A stretch of 64,000 bases of DNA, from contig NC_063049.1 in assembly GCF_018812025.1 (NCBI RefSeq), positions 14,651,734-14,715,733 on the forward strand, in the 5' to 3' direction. Below the pieces are notes generated by a model. It had not been told where the DNA came from. It made no database searches and saw nothing but the letters and a program-made list of their open reading frames with translations. The stretch comes from Megalobrama amblycephala. Its lineage: Eukaryota > Chordata > Actinopteri > Cypriniformes > Xenocyprididae. The stretch's first letter is position 1. Each line of letters begins with the position of its first letter. The position numbers and the translations under genes were made by a program. Of this stretch, positions 11,592 through 24,100 are shown one piece after another.

Positions 11592-12526
11592 GTGCTCAGG
11601 GAGTTTCATTTCCACTTTCCACTGTGCGAAAACACAGTGTTGACTGTCCAGCAAACCCCAAAAGCTCGGTCTGTGCTGGCCCTCTGTTGCGCAAGCGAGT
11701 TGTTTATGGCCAGGTTCAAGTTGTGCCCAAAGCAACTTAACCATGGCTATTTCAACTGCCGGATGGCTGCAACAATATTCGCCCCATTGTCGGTAGTTAT
11801 ACAGGCAATTTGTTTCTCCTGTAGTTTCCAGTCATTAATTGCCTTGCGCAGTGCTTCTTTCAAATTATCTGCTGTATGGCTTTCGGGAATGAAGCAAGTT
11901 TGTAAGCATTTGGACTGCAGTGTCCACTCTTTATTTACATAATGCACTGTCACTTACATATAGGGCATCATATTGCAGCTAGACCACATGTCCGTTGTCA
12001 GGGCCAAATATTCTACATCACCCAGCTCTTTATTGATGTTACTTCTAACCTCGTTGAAAAGATTTGGGATAGCCGTCTTTGAGAAATATTTCCGACCTGG
12101 CAGCTCGTACTGTTTAACAAAGGTATGCAGCATGGCCTTGAACGACAGCTTCTCCACTGTATTGAACGAAACCATTTCTTTGGCCAGGAAGCGATTTACC
12201 GCATCTGTCAACTGCCTCCATCTGTCACTGTCGGTTTTATATTTAGTGCCTTTTGCAAAAGCCCCAGTTATCGTCTGCTGACCCTGGCTAGCTTTTTTGC
12301 TAGGCCCAGCACGTGCAGGCAAGATGGCATATTCTGCTGGATGGCGAACACGCAAGTGGTCATGAAGATTGGTCTTCTGCCCATATTTTGCGCGGATCAC
12401 ACATGAGCAGATCTTGCACACAACTTCAGTCAGGTCCCTTGGCTGCCCACTCTCATCAGGTCTAAATCCAAAAAATTGCCATATAGGCAAAGTAGTACCC
12501 TTTTTAGCAACCAATACCAATGCCAT
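11592..12526 (-). pseudogene. hAT transposase with BED zinc finger (ZBED1-like), 3'-truncated
   Basis: The likely start is Met at 12526 (MALVLVAKKG). A BED finger follows: VCKIC, then LHDHLRVRH (C-x2-C...H-x4-H). Next comes the conserved hAT N-terminal half with FVKQYELPGRKYFSK and TTDMWSS, then TTDNGANIVAAI and, past a stop, CFGHNLNLAIN. All parts lie in one frame, interrupted by TAA at 11954-11956 and TAG near 11747, so it decayed by substitution. The C-terminal half with the hATC dimerisation domain is absent: homology fades around 11592. Such proteins excise and insert hAT elements with 8-bp target duplications; this copy cannot. Confidence 0.85.
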
Positions 12527-12599
12527 TATCAACTTTTTAAGTGGAAGGACGCTACTTTTTTTTTTTCCCCTCACATGCAACATATTGGAAAGCCCAGAT

Positions 12600-13025
12600 G
12601 ACGAAATTATAGTTTTTAAGAAGAAAAAAATATATATTTATGTAAAGAGATATATTAAAATAAAAAGTGCTTAAAAGTGCACAACTCTTTTTAAGTGGAA
12701 GAAAGAATCATGGCACTCTACCAATTGTTTTGCACTCTGCACTTTTGATGGCCTCTGGACAATAAATTCGTTGGAGCTTTTTTGACTTCATTCTCGTGTG
12801 CGGATCTTTCATTCTTTTTGATCTTGATTTTAATAAAGACACAGAACTATCATTTCACGGTAAGACACAACGGAAGTGCGTCACTTTTTTTTACTTTCAT
12901 TTTCTCTTCAGGGTAAACCAATCAAGGAAAACATGTGCCTAGAGCACCTCCTCGTGGTCATTATATAAAACTTAACAGCATTAACTCAAAATATATGCAA
13001 GCTAAACTAAAAGAAATGATTCTTA
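12600..13025. other. AT-rich spacer, no gene seen
   Basis: Follows the hAT coding start. It holds A-rich runs near 12622 and 12660 and a T run near 12888. It may contain the 5' untranslated part of the hAT element, but no terminal repeat could be identified. Confidence 0.35.
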
Positions 13026-13104
13026 TAAGAGTGTTCCCTTTCGAAAGGGAACTTCAACTCTGCGTTGATTAACGCTTTGGGGAACGTCACGTGACCCAGG
13101 TGTC

Positions 13105-13185
13105 TGAAAGCAACTATCCAATAACTCCAATCCCTATTGGCCGGCGACAGCCTATGACGTAATATGGCACTATAAAAGGAGCGCC
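13105..13185 (+). promoter_or_regulatory. CCAAT/TATA promoter at the left end of the inverted-repeat element
   Basis: CCAAT is seen near 13114 and its reverse ATTGG near 13136, followed by TATAAAAG at 13171-13178 and then 'catctcatcgtctttcggt'. The spacing fits a Pol II core promoter reading into the element on the plus strand. Evidence is by motif only. Confidence 0.5.
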
Positions 13186-13679
13186 TGGAGAAACAGAAGA
13201 CATCTCATCGTCTTTCGGTGCTGTTCTGTCTATCGCGACTATATCAACTCCGGTAGGGTTTTTATATATGCCTTACAAACGTTCATTAGAGTGTGTTTAT
13301 CTGTGTCCCAGGGTTTGACACTTGATATACATATTTTTCTGTGCGTTTTTTTGTTTGGAGAGGAGCGCGCATAGACAGTGCTTGAGGGCACTTCTGTGTG
13401 TTTGTCTGTTGTTTATTCTGTTGGAATGTGTAGCCTAGCGCAGGTTGCAGTTAGCTTCCCATAGTTATGTTGGGTTAGAGCTGGTTTCCTGTAGCTTGGT
13501 CCCCTTTTAAATTCACGAGCTGGAGCCACATGTCATTGAATCAGCAGGCCCCTTCAGGCCTCCTTTTTAGTCCACACGTTGACACGGTTGGTGTTTTAAT
13601 TTGCAAACAGGCTGAACGCCACTTGTTGCTGGAATGGTAGGCCTCTCAAGGCCTCTTTTCTTAGTCGACTTGATGGCAG

Positions 13680-15130
13680 GATGCCTGGGAAACCATGCCA
13701 CCATCGGCCACGCCCCATCGCCAACGAATAGGCTCTAAACAGGCCTGTTCTCGATGTTTGGCAGTGTTTCATGTATTTCCTCTTTGGAAATTTCTAATAC
13801 ATGGCTCTTGGGTGGTATGGTTAGGGTAGCCACTTGCTAATGCCACATGTTTACTAAGGTAGGCCTACCTCGGCCTACGGTGTAACATGTGGAGTTCAGT
13901 ATTCATTATTATTGAGTGGCTGGCCCCTCAGGTTGGTTATGGTTGTGAAACCTTTCTGAGGTTTGGTTTTATCTACATCTGACTCCCTGAGTCTGATTTC
14001 TACTCTAGTTGAGCTAAGAGCCACCTAGCACCTAGGGTGGATCTATTGTGCTCCTAGAAACGGCCACTAGTCTTACGCCGTGTGTCTTAGAGGTTGCTAG
14101 GCCCTATGGGCCGCCTTTTTGAACACACTGGTGTATGTTTGTGTATATTTCTCTTTGAGAATTCTGTATACACTTCTGGTTGGCCAGAGGCCCAAGTGAT
14201 AAATCCAACCTCCTTTGCTCAGGTTGTTTTTGGTGCCCAAACACTGCCACAAGCTGATGCCACATGTCTGAGGTTATAGGCCCTTCCAGGCCTTCCTTAA
14301 TACGTGTTGGCATGCCTTGTACTTCTCTTGCTTTAAAAGAGTGAAAAGGTGTTTTTACTGAGTACACTGCTCGTTGGATTGTGTCAGGTAAGGTGAACCA
14401 CCTCAAAAGGCCACGCCCCACCCTGATGGATAGGCCCTAATCAGGCCTGTTCACGGTGGGTGGCAGCATTCTATGTATTTCTTCTGAGGAAGTCTTTAAT
14501 ACATGGCTTTTTGGTGCTCTGGTTATGGCAGCAACTTGCTGATGCCATATGCTTACTAGGTAGGCCTACTTCGGCCTCCGGTGCAACATATGGAGTTCAG
14601 TCATGTACTCTTCTCACTATGAGGGTAACAAGGTGCTTTTACTGAGTATTTTGAGTGGCTAGCCTCTCAGATGGAGTATGGTAGTGAAACCTTACTGAGG
14701 TTCGGTTTAACCTACATTTGCCTCCCTGAGTCTTATTTCTACTCTAGTTGAGCTAAGAGCCACCTAGAGCCTAGGGTGGATCTTTTGTGCTCCTAGAAAC
14801 GGCCACGAGACTTACGCCATGTGTCCTAAAGGTTGCTAGGCCTGCGGGCTGTCTGGAGTATGTTTGGGTGTATTTCTCTTGGAGAATTATTTCTATACAC
14901 TTTCGCTGGCCAGGGGCCCAAGTGGTAGGTCCAACCTCCTCTTTGGCGGGTTGTTTACCGTGCTTGGGATCAAACACTGCCACAAACTGATGCCACGTGT
15001 CTGTTGAGGTTATAGGCCCCTCCAGGCCTTCCTTAATACGTGTTGGCATATGCTGTACTCCTCTTGCTTTAAAGAGTAAAATGTGCTTTTACCAAGTACA
15101 CTGCTCGTTGGATTGTGTTAGGTGGATTGT
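13680..15130. repeat. Two-copy tandem repeat of about 700-740 bp
   Basis: Matching landmarks recur: 'gagctaagagccacctag' at 14011 and 14750 (739 bp apart), 'cttccttaatacgtgttggc' near 14290 and 15027 (about 735 bp), 'atgtatttc' near 13771 and 14473 (702 bp). The copies have diverged by substitutions and small indels. Numerous 'taggcc...ggcct' palindromes are scattered in both. No ORF is conserved between copies, which argues against coding function. Confidence 0.78.
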
Positions 15131-16429
15131 CATGCGGGCACTTTGCAGCCTCCTATGCTGCCGTTGACAGACGTTCAGGGTGGCCCTTCCAGGCCACTTT
15201 CTGAAAATACTTCTGTTTCACATATAGCTACTATCATGCTGTAGGCCCCTCTTCAGCCTCCATGAGTATGTGCCCTTTGCATGGTCTACCTGTTAGGTGT
15301 GCTTTGTACTTCCCTTTTAGGGTTATGTTTGTAATAGTGCTTAGCTTCCTAAGCTGATCATGGAGGTAGGCCTTAATCAGGCCTCCTCCTAAGATTCAGC
15401 CCTAGGCTGGTTTGTGCTCTCCTGTAGGAACAGGTGTTTAGCGCACAGCCTCCTCAGTGCGTTAATTAAGCACTGAGTAGGTCCTAGGATGAGCGGATTA
15501 TACTCCCCTCAATACGAGGGTTCATAACACTCAGCTGAGTTCTGCTCTCCAGGATGCCCGTCTCTACGCGTGGGTCTGAGTTGCTCCTGCCTTTCTGCAG
15601 TCACTCTTACCTGCTCTCTTCTTTGAAGAATGCATTATGGAGATTCTGTATTCAGACAGGGCTGGCCAAGACTTAGTTTGTCTTACGATAGACCAGGTCG
15701 GCCTCCCTGGTGGCATTGGGGGTGACTTTGTTCCTCTCTAGTGACTGGTCGGGGTTCCCTTCGGTTCCCTGGCCTCATTCCCTAGTAGAGACCACTTTGT
15801 CTGCGGAGAAATTGGTCTTAGATGCTCTCTCTCTTTAGAGGAAGGCCTTCTGTAGGCTCAGCTTGGGCTGTTGGCCATAGGGAATGCCGTCACTGACAGC
15901 CTGGTGTGACCTGAGGGTGAGTTGCTAAGCGTTTCCTTCGAAACTGCTCAACGTTTGTCAGCCATATTTTTTGACATGCACTCTCCTCAAGCATGGCGGC
16001 GTGGGTATATCGTTCCCCAAAGCGTTAATCAATGCAGAGTTGAAGTTCCCTTACGAAAGGGAACGTCTCAGGTTACGAATGTAACCATAGTTCCCTGAGA
16101 ACCAGGGACCTTGCCATGCTTTGGGCTGCCTGCCTGCAGAACAGTCCCTCAAGATGCTAGATGTCTTCTGTTTCTCCAGGCACTCCTTCAAAATCCCCTT
16201 GATCAAATCAAATCCCCTTGATTTTTTTTTTTTTTTTTCAATTCGTCCTCAATTCGTCCATGTCTTTCTTTCTTCAGTCGAAAAGAAATTAAAGTTTTTG
16301 ATGAAAACATTCCAGGATTTTTTTTCCATGTAGTAGACTTCAATGGGCACCATACAGTTGAAGGTCAAAATTAGTTTCACTGCAGCTTCAAATTGTTCTA
16401 CACGATCCCAGACGAGAAATAATGGTCTT

Positions 16430-16800
16430 ATCTAGAGAAACAATCACTCATTTTCTAAAAAAAAATAAAATTTTATACATTTTAACCAGAAATGCTCATC
16501 TTGATCTAGCTATCTTCTTCTTCTCTATCAGAATTCCGGCAGTGTAGATACTGCTAAGTGTATTACTGCCCTCCTCAGGTCAAAGTTTTGAACTCATTTT
16601 TATATGCAATATGCTAGTTCAATAGTATATAACAATTAGTTCAAACTTTGACCTGTTGAGGGCAGTAATACCCTTAGCAGTGTCTACACTGCTGGAATTC
16701 TAATAGAGAAGAAGAAGAGATCTTGTTCAAGATGAGCATTTATGGTTAAAACTATATAATTTTCGATTTTTTTTCAGAAAATTTCTTTATAACTTTTCTA
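16430..16800. mobile_element. Fold-back MITE
   Basis: A left arm of about 108 bp (16489-16596) beginning 'aaatgctcatcttga' is repeated inverted at 16640-16748 (ending 'tcaagatgagcattt') with only a few mismatches, around a short AT-rich loop. Pairing weakens but continues outward to about 16440 and 16800. There is no ORF. The central 'aattc...gcagtgt' and 'gagggcagtaata' blocks pair almost perfectly, so single strands would form a long hairpin. Confidence 0.8.
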
Positions 16801-16908
16801 TGAGTGGAACGCATCGTTATATTATATGTTTAGTATCTCGAACTTTCCTGAGCAGCATTTTGCACTCAGACAAATGACAAGGGGAGTAGCAACCTCAGGT
16901 GAGCGCAG

Positions 16909-17253
16909 GTGGGGTAAAATGCCCCAGTCAGACATAGCAATTTGCTTTACACATTTACAGCAAAATCAGAGTACATGAAGTTTTATCTTATAAATTAAAA
17001 ACAATATAATCAATTATGAATAACACAATTATAACATCCTATTTGAAAAATAGTGTTAGCTGATGCTGGCTAACTAGCTACCTGATGCTAACTTTTAACT
17101 TTTAAGTTTTAAACATAAAGCCAAATATTTTTATTCAACCACCTAGTTAGATTACATTTGATGGAAAAACAAATAATTTGATTTTGAGAACAGAGTAGCT
17201 ACAGTAATTATGACAGAGGGAAGCCATTCCCCTTGGGGACATTTTACCACACA
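16909..17253. mobile_element. Candidate short TIR element
   Basis: GTGGGGTAAAATGCCCC at 16909-16926 and, inverted, GTGTGGTAAAATGTCCCC ending at 17253 form an imperfect TIR of about 18 bp around 310 bp of AT-rich non-coding sequence. No target duplication was identified. Confidence 0.4.
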
Positions 17254-17480
17254 GACTAGGTTTGTCATTCTGAAAATAAAATTATTTTCCTTAAATAACA
17301 CATAGTCCCTTATCTACAGGCCTTACTATTCTCTTATCATATATTACCGTGTTCAACAAAACAGCAAGCTTTAAAACACATTTTCTTAGCCTACTGCTGA
17401 AATTAGATCATTTACAGTGAAATCCATTTTCTTTCAGGCTTCATCACCATAAGCTTCATGGGCTCTCAAGTGTCACGCAT

Positions 17481-17520
17481 TGAGCGTGACAGTCACTCAT
17501 TGAGCGTGACAGTCACTCAT
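17481..17520. repeat. Perfect 20-bp tandem duplication
   Basis: TGAGCGTGACAGTCACTCAT occurs twice in direct succession, preceded by a related 'tgtcacgcat'. It lies inside the small ORF 17458-17712, which I do not consider a gene. From 17715 to 18160 nothing recognisable is seen. Confidence 0.85.
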
Positions 17521-18251
17521 TTCGGTCTTTTGTCACACATTCCCGCTACACATTGTATTTCTCATGCAGAAAAACTATTTATGATATATTTAATATGCCG
17601 CGGCTCTCTCTCTATGAAACCAGACAGGAATCAAGCGCGTCTCCCCTGGAGTTCTTTAGTCGAGCCTGCCACTTATCAGCCAATCAAAAATAAGAAAGAG
17701 GCTACAAAATAGCCAATCAGAAAATAGCACTATTGTGTCTGGGTAAGATTTAACGCAACAACCAATGAAAAAAAGCATATCCTGGAATTGTTCACCATCA
17801 TCCTCGTTCACCCACAGAGGAAACCACTGGAGCTCCGAGCATCACTTTAAAGTTTAAGCAGCACAGAATAAGTCATGATCTCCTGTTTTAATGTTACAAC
17901 AAATTCACAACTTGTTTGACAAAAACAATGACAACTTGACTGCTGTTAAAGAATGTTTTCCAGATGATCAGCATCAGTTTTTCTTGAGTGTCTGATCTTA
18001 GCCAACAGTTTTACAGCCTGTTCATTGACAACACCTGCTCAGAACAAGTAGTCTAGGCCTAGTTATATTGTCGTTATCACACAATGACTGACATTTTGTC
18101 ACATTAAACATCTCTCTCCATATAGGCTTAATAATTTTATTAGCACTAAATCAATTAAAGTGTATTGCATCGTCGATGTTATAGGTCACTTTTAAAATCA
18201 TGTTTATATCCTGGCCATGGATGCATTAATCATTGCATCTGTCTTTCAAAG

Positions 18252-18908
18252 ATGTCAGGTAAAAGGCAACTAGGCATCCTCTCATTCGCCCTGAGAGGAA
18301 AGCCCCCTAAAAAGGCCAGGTTACAGGATGCTGGCCCAGAGAAAGTGGCGAAAAGGGTAGGCCCATTAGAGGAGGAGACAGTGCAGGTGGAAGTGGAAGA
18401 GATGAAGAGACGGAGGAGATGGCTAGGGTGTCATAAGAGACAATCAAAACAAAATGGAGAAAAGTACCAGGAGCAGCCACCTACAAGAGCTCTTTTAATA
18501 ATAAATGGACCTCTAAATGGCCATTTAATACTGTAGGAAGCACCAGCTCCTATTACTGGTGCTCTGTCTGCTGCCAAGAGAACTCCTGTGCCCATCAAGG
18601 TGTGCAGGATGTGACAAGGCACATGGAAAGTAAGGGGCAAGATTTCAATAGTGCCAGCACAAAAACTATGTGCATCATTAATCAAGCAGTTGCACCACAT
18701 TATAGAAACGAGCTGGTGATGACGGTGAGGGAAAATCCCTTTACACTGGTCATTGATGGCTCAAATGACACAGGTATACCTTTGACAGCTAAATTGCCTG
18801 TTTCCTTGGCTGGGCTTGAGCCGAACTGTTTCAAATGGGAGCCAACACCACAAATGATAAAGGAGTCCAAAAAGGCAACAAACATTTACAATAAACAACA
18901 CCAATCAT
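18252..18908 (+). pseudogene. hAT-like transposase fragment
   Basis: A possible start at 18252 (MSGKRQLGILSF) leads into a basic and acidic low-complexity stretch. After a frame change near 18540-18600, the segment 18602-18770 reads as a hAT-type core fragment: TMCIINQAVAPHY, then PFTLVIDGSNDTG, resembling the start of the RNase H-like domain with its first catalytic Asp. From about 18775 the frame continues into sequence unlike the family, so the gene is truncated or fused. It stops just before the (TC)n tract into which the downstream LINE is inserted. Confidence 0.55.

Positions 18909-18910
<2 letters not shown>

Positions 18911-18954
<44 letters not shown>
18911..18954. repeat. (TC)n microsatellite, upstream LINE target
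   Basis: 22 perfect TC units directly precede the 5' end of the Tx1-type LINE. With the TC tract at 25093-25123 it marks the two sides of the insertion. Confidence 0.95.
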
Positions 18955-18957
<3 letters not shown>

Positions 18958-19139
18958 TGTGAGGAGCGTGGATGGGGAGTGAGCGACCCCAGTGTGAGGT
19001 ACGAGTGTTTGAAAACTTTTTCTACCTTTTCTATCTCTGCTTTTTGTGTCATATTAGTTATTTTGAGGTATTGGTAATATTAGCGAGATAAAGGTGTTTA
19101 TTTTGGGGAGTTTTTACTCCCAGTCTGTGTACTGGGAGT

Positions 19140-21014
19140 ATGGCAGCTCCAGGTGCAGAGAGTTTGGAGTTTCTAACAAGACGTCATGGTGTGAAAATCG
19201 ATACTACTGCCAGTATAGAGGATTGTAGTTTAGCGGTTAGTGCAGTAGTTGGACATGAAAATGTTTTATCGGCATCGCGAATGAACAACGCGGTTGTTTT
19301 GTTTGTTAAGACGATTGAATTGGCGAACTTGTTAGTAGAGAGTGGTGTAGAAATAGGTGGTATTTTTACCTCAGTATTACCTCTTTCTACGCCTTCAAAG
19401 AGAGTAAAGGTCATTGCACACTGAGTCCGAAATTCGCATGCGAAACTTTCGCACGTTAAAAAATAAATTCGACCTCACGTTATGTCAATCGCGTTTGCAC
19501 ACTGCCTCCGAAACTTTCGTCCGTCAAACAAATATTCGGATCAGGTTCGATTTTCTGCGTTTTTCGCATCCGTGGCACGCATTTTGAGAGACGTTTTGAC
19601 AATTCAGAGCCACCGTACGCGAACGCAAAAATCTAGAATGCCATCTGACAAGTTGATCCACGTCATCCACAGCACAAAACAGCAGCACTGAATGACTAAC
19701 AACGTGAGGAATACAAAGAGACCGAATATAAAGACCTATTGTGCCAGTAGTAAAGCATCAAACCGAGCCACTGACATCCTGAAGTAATCTTTGAAACGCT
19801 CTGATAATCACGCAGCTCCTTGATGAGGTGAATTCTCCTTTCTCTCTATGCAATCTCGGGATTGAATGGACCCAATATTTCCTCTTTCTTTTTCTCTTTT
19901 TAGAAGAGAGGAGACAACTAATCGTGCTCACTACTTGAAGACTTCATTTTGTATTGTTTTGCGTTTTTTTTCCGCAACGCATTCATTAATAGGCCTACGC
20001 ATCGGACTCAGTGTGCAAGGTCTCTGTGCGTGACGAATTTTTAGGATTGCGAATACGAAGAAACGCATGCGAAAATTTTGGACTCAGTGTGCAAAGGCCT
20101 TACTATCTAATGTGCCGCCGTTTATTAAGAACGAGGTTCTAATTGGTAGATGCTCTCTAGGTATGGAAAACTGGTCTCTTCAATAAAAATGATTCCAATT
20201 GGAAGTAAGTCTTCTTTGTTGAAACGTGGTTTCTTTCAGACGTTATGTTTATATGGTACTGAAAGATAACGTGGAAGAACTTGATTTGACTCTTAATTTT
20301 CGTCATGATGAATTTAATTATGTGATATACGCCACAACAAACACAATGAAATGCTTTGGTTGCGGTGAAAATGGACACCTTATTCGTGGTTGTCCAAAAA
20401 GGGTGGAAACTGCAACTGCACAAACTGTTGTCTCAGAAAATGTAGCTGAAGTGCAGAATGATGTTGCTGCTGTTGATGATGAGATGCCTGGTCCAAGTAG
20501 GGCACCGGTTGGCGCAGAATCTGTGAAAAATGGCGCAGAGTTTCTGGAGGGAAAAATGGTTGAGAAAGACAGGACAGCTGCAACTGAGATAGAAAAGGTG
20601 AGAAGTTCTCTGAGAACAGAGCAAACAGTAGGTGGATCAGATGAATCAGAAGGTGGCAATAGTGAAGATGAGGCTGTGGTAAATCCAGAAGATGAAGGTT
20701 CTTTGTTGGGAGATGAAGGATGTTTCTTTAAAATCCCCCAAAAAAGAAAGTTGATGGAATGCCTTACTGATAAACAAGCAAAAAGAACAGATAGTATTCA
20801 TATGAGCCAGACCGACACAGAGAGTGAAAGTGACATTTCAGAGTGTAGTGTCACTGCTAGTCTGCCCCAAAGTGGTTTCTCTAGCCGATCATATACAGTT
20901 GGTGACATTAAGTCTTTCTTGAAAGTGACGAAAAATCTGAAAAAGGTAAAAATAGAAGAGTATTTTCCAGACATTGTACAGTTTATTGAAAAGGTTACAA
21001 AGTTAAGTAGTTAA
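19140..21014 (+). pseudogene. ORF1 of the Tx1-type LINE, CCHC protein, split by a transposon
   Basis: ORF1p of such LINEs binds element RNA. The 5' part (MAAPGAESLEFLTRRHGVKI..., 19140 to about 19407) is intact but interrupted by a 0.7-kb DNA transposon. The reading resumes after about 20103 with SNVPPFIKNEVLIG, meets stops around 20190-20220, and is then open from 20226 to 21014 (262 codons). That part carries a zinc knuckle C-x2-C-x4-H-x4-C (residues 43, 46, 51 and 56 of the 20226 ORF; CFGCGENGHLIRGC), followed by an acidic Ser/Glu-rich tail. ORF2 starts about 100 bp downstream after a T-rich spacer. Confidence 0.8.
19408..20103. mobile_element. DNA transposon inserted in LINE ORF1
   Basis: The left end reads 'tgcacactgagtccgaaat' near 19416 and the right end, inverted, 'tgcacactgagtccaaaat' ending near 20097, preceded on both outer sides by AAGG. 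Near 20005-20025 a further 'ggactcagtgtgcaagg' gives a second right end, suggesting a small internal duplication or nested copy. The interior is rich in 'cgcatgcgaaa'-type palindromes and has no ORF of note. The target duplication is unclear (TAA on the left, TTA or TAC on the right), so a Harbinger-like origin is only a guess. Confidence 0.65.
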
Positions 21015-21117
21015 GTAGTCAGTCAGGTGTGTCCAGCGAAAACAGCCAGAATGGACAGTTTGATGCATCTTTTGTGTTTTTTTTTTTTGTCTCTTTTGTT
21101 CTTTTCTTTTTTTCTTA

Positions 21118-24100
21118 ATGGGGGAAATAAATCTTGCTTATTTGAATGCTAATGGAGCAAGAGATTTTAAGAAAAGAGCTCAATTAATGAAACAAAAGAA
21201 AATTGATGTATTGTTTATACAAGAGTCTCAGCGATGCATCTAATGCTGTGGAATGGGCCAAGGAATTTGATGGTTTAGTGATTTTAAGCCATTATACCTC
21301 TTTGAGTGGTGGAGTTGCTGTTTTATTTTCAAAGAATTTTACCCCATATTCCTATAATGTTGAAGAAATAACTAAAGGAAGAGTGTTGAAAGTTAAAGCT
21401 GTATTTGAAAATAGCTCTTTTGTTTTTATTTGTGCATATGCTCCAACTATGGCAATTGAAAAAATGACCTTTTTGAACACTTTGGATGATGTTTTAAATG
21501 ATTGTAGCAATGATGATTTCTTAATGTTAGGAGGAGATTTTAATTGCACTGAAAATGATATGGACCGAAATCATGTTGAACCACATATGCAATCAAGGAA
21601 GAGGTTAATTCAAATGATAAAGTCTCATAGCATTACGGATATATGGAGAAATTTCTATGGTTCTAAGACAGTACACTTGGGCTCATGCTCATGATAATCA
21701 GATATCTTTGGCAAGGTTTGATCGATTCTATGGTTTTAAGCATCAATTAAGCATGTTTAGAGAATGTTCAATACTTCCTGTATGTTTTTCTGATCATAAT
21801 TTGATAAAATGTGTTGTGGCAAAAAATGATGTAAAATCAAAAAGCGCCTATTGGCATTTTAATAATAATCTACTGTGTGATTCTCTATTTAGAGAAGTTT
21901 TTAAAGAGTTCTGGACAAATGCTAAAATCATGAAATCTTCATTTTTAACATTACAGCAATGGTGGGATTTTGTGAAGGTACAAATAAAACAATTGTGTTT
22001 GCAATATACTCACAACGCCACAAGAGATATTAATAGCTAAATTAATGTGTTGGAAGAGGATTTAATGAAGTTACAAGAGTTAGCGGAGTCCAGAAAAGAT
22101 GCAACCTATGTGAAGAACATAAAAAAGAAAAAGAATTTATTAGCTGATATGCTGGGTTTGACAATGAGAGGGGCTATAATTAGATCCCGTTTTCAAAATG
22201 CAGAATTAATGGATGCTCCTTCAAAATTCATTTTTTAGTTTAGAAAAAAAGAATGGTCAGAAAAAACGTTTTCATGCCTTGCGGTCTAAAAAGGGGGATT
22301 TTTTGACTAACCCCTTAGATATCAGAAAAAGAGCTGTACAGTTTTATAAGGATTTGTACAAAAGTGAAATTTCAGGTGAACAAGATTTTTTTTTTTTTTT
22401 TTGAAAATTTACCACAGATTACTAAAGATGCTAATGAGAAAATTAGTAAAACCTTGAGCTTAGGTGAACTTGAAGAGGCACTTAAAAAAATGGAAAATGG
22501 AAGAGCACCAGGTATTGATGGTTTCACGGTTGAATTTTATAAATCTTTTTGGGTAGAAGTGGGTCCAGAATTAGTATCTGTTTTTAATGAGAGTATGGTA
22601 AATGGACAATTGCCCAGAAGTTGCCGGAGAGCAATTATTACTTTATTGCCAAAAAAAGGAGATTTAAATGAAATAAAAAAAACTGGAGACCAGTAAGTTT
22701 ATTATGTAATGATAACAAAATACTGTCTAAAGCCTTAGCAATCAGACTTGGTGAAGTCATTGAATCTATTATTTATCCAGATCAGTCATATTGTGTACCA
22801 GGAAGAAGAATCTTTGATAATGTCTCCTTTATTAGAGACATTTTAGATTGTGGAAGACTTTTTGATTTGGATTTTGGGCTCATATCAATTGATCAAGAGA
22901 AGGCTTTTGATAGAATTGAATATATGTATTTATGGAGTGTTTTAAAAGCTTTTGGTTTTAGTTCTGATTTCATTTCAATGATAAAAGTTATGTACTGTGG
23001 CGTTAAGAGTATATTAAAGATTAATGGTGACTTATGCTCTCCATTCAGGGTATATAGGGGTGTCAGACCAGGTTGTGCACTGTCAGGCATGTTATATACC
23101 TTAGCCATAGAACCCCTGTTAAATAAATTAAGAAATGATGTGCATGGTTTATATATGCCAAATTGTGAAAATACTTTTAAGTTATCAGCGTATGCTGATG
23201 ATGTCATTATAATAATCAGTGAACCCAATGATGTCAATGTGATGTTAAAGATTTTAGATGATTTTAAAGCTCTTTCTTCTGCAAAGGTTAACTGGAAAAA
23301 GAGTGAAGCCATTTTAGTGGGAAAATGGTTGAATGGCGAACCAAGGCTTCCTGATGGTCTAAAATGGTCCAGAGATGGTTTTAAATATCTTGGTGTTTTT
23401 TTAGGAAATGAAAGTGTTGTAAAAAAGAATTTTGAGGGAACTGTTGAAAAAGTAAAAGGGCGATTGGATAAGTGGAGGTTTTTACTTCCTAAAATGTCTT
23501 ATAAAGGATGTATTCTGATTATTAATAATCTAGTGGCCTCTGCACTCTGGCACCGTTTAGCCTGCATGGATCCTCCAGCTGATGTTCTGATGAAAATCCA
23601 GTCAATTTTAATTGATTTTTTCTGGGACAAATTGCACTGGGTGCCAAAAAGTGTTTTGTATTTGCCAAAAGATGAAGGAGGGCTTGGTTTGGTACACTTG
23701 CAGAGCAGAACGGCTGCGTTTCGTCTGCAGTATGTTCAAAGACTTTTAAGGTGCTCTGCAGAGTCAAGTTGGATGAGCGCAGCTTGTGCAATTCTTCGAT
23801 GTATTGAAGGCTTGGGACTAGACAAAGCTTTATTTTGGTTGGACCCTCAAAGATTAAAACTCTGTGATTATCCAATTTTTTATCGTAACCTGTTTAAAGT
23901 CTGGTCTTTATTTAAGACAAATAGGGAAAGTAATACTTCCCTCTTTTGGTTATTACAGGAGCCGTTGATTTTTGGCTCACGACTGGACTTATCAAGAGAG
24001 ATGTCTTTTGCCATACCAGAAAGGACTTTGCGTAATGCCCAGCTGATAACAATCGGTCATCTGCATCAAATAGCTGGAACTGCTTTTAAAAATGTGACTG

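Larger units (their letters stand above)
13029..16067. mobile_element. 3-kb non-coding element with inverted terminal repeats, DIRS-like
   Basis: About 55 bp at 13029-13085 (GTTCCCTTTCGAAAGGGAAC, then ...TTAACGCTTTGGGGAACG) recur inverted at 16011-16067 with roughly three mismatches. The right repeat is followed by 'ctcaggttacgaatgtaacc' and 'gttccctgagaacc', a motif I associate with DIRS-type elements in cyprinids, whose inverted repeats are completed by an internal complementary region. A Pol II-like promoter lies next to the left repeat. No reverse transcriptase, tyrosine recombinase or other ORF of substance is present, so it would be a non-autonomous derivative. The interior is rich in AGGCCT/GGCC and contains a ~735-bp duplication. 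An unusual TIR DNA transposon is the alternative. Confidence 0.5.

Noticed and set aside
13680..15130. ORFs at 14094-14279, 14460-14645, 14771-15049 in the duplicated region
   Set aside because: The frames are not preserved between the two copies of the ~735-bp repeat, which argues against coding.
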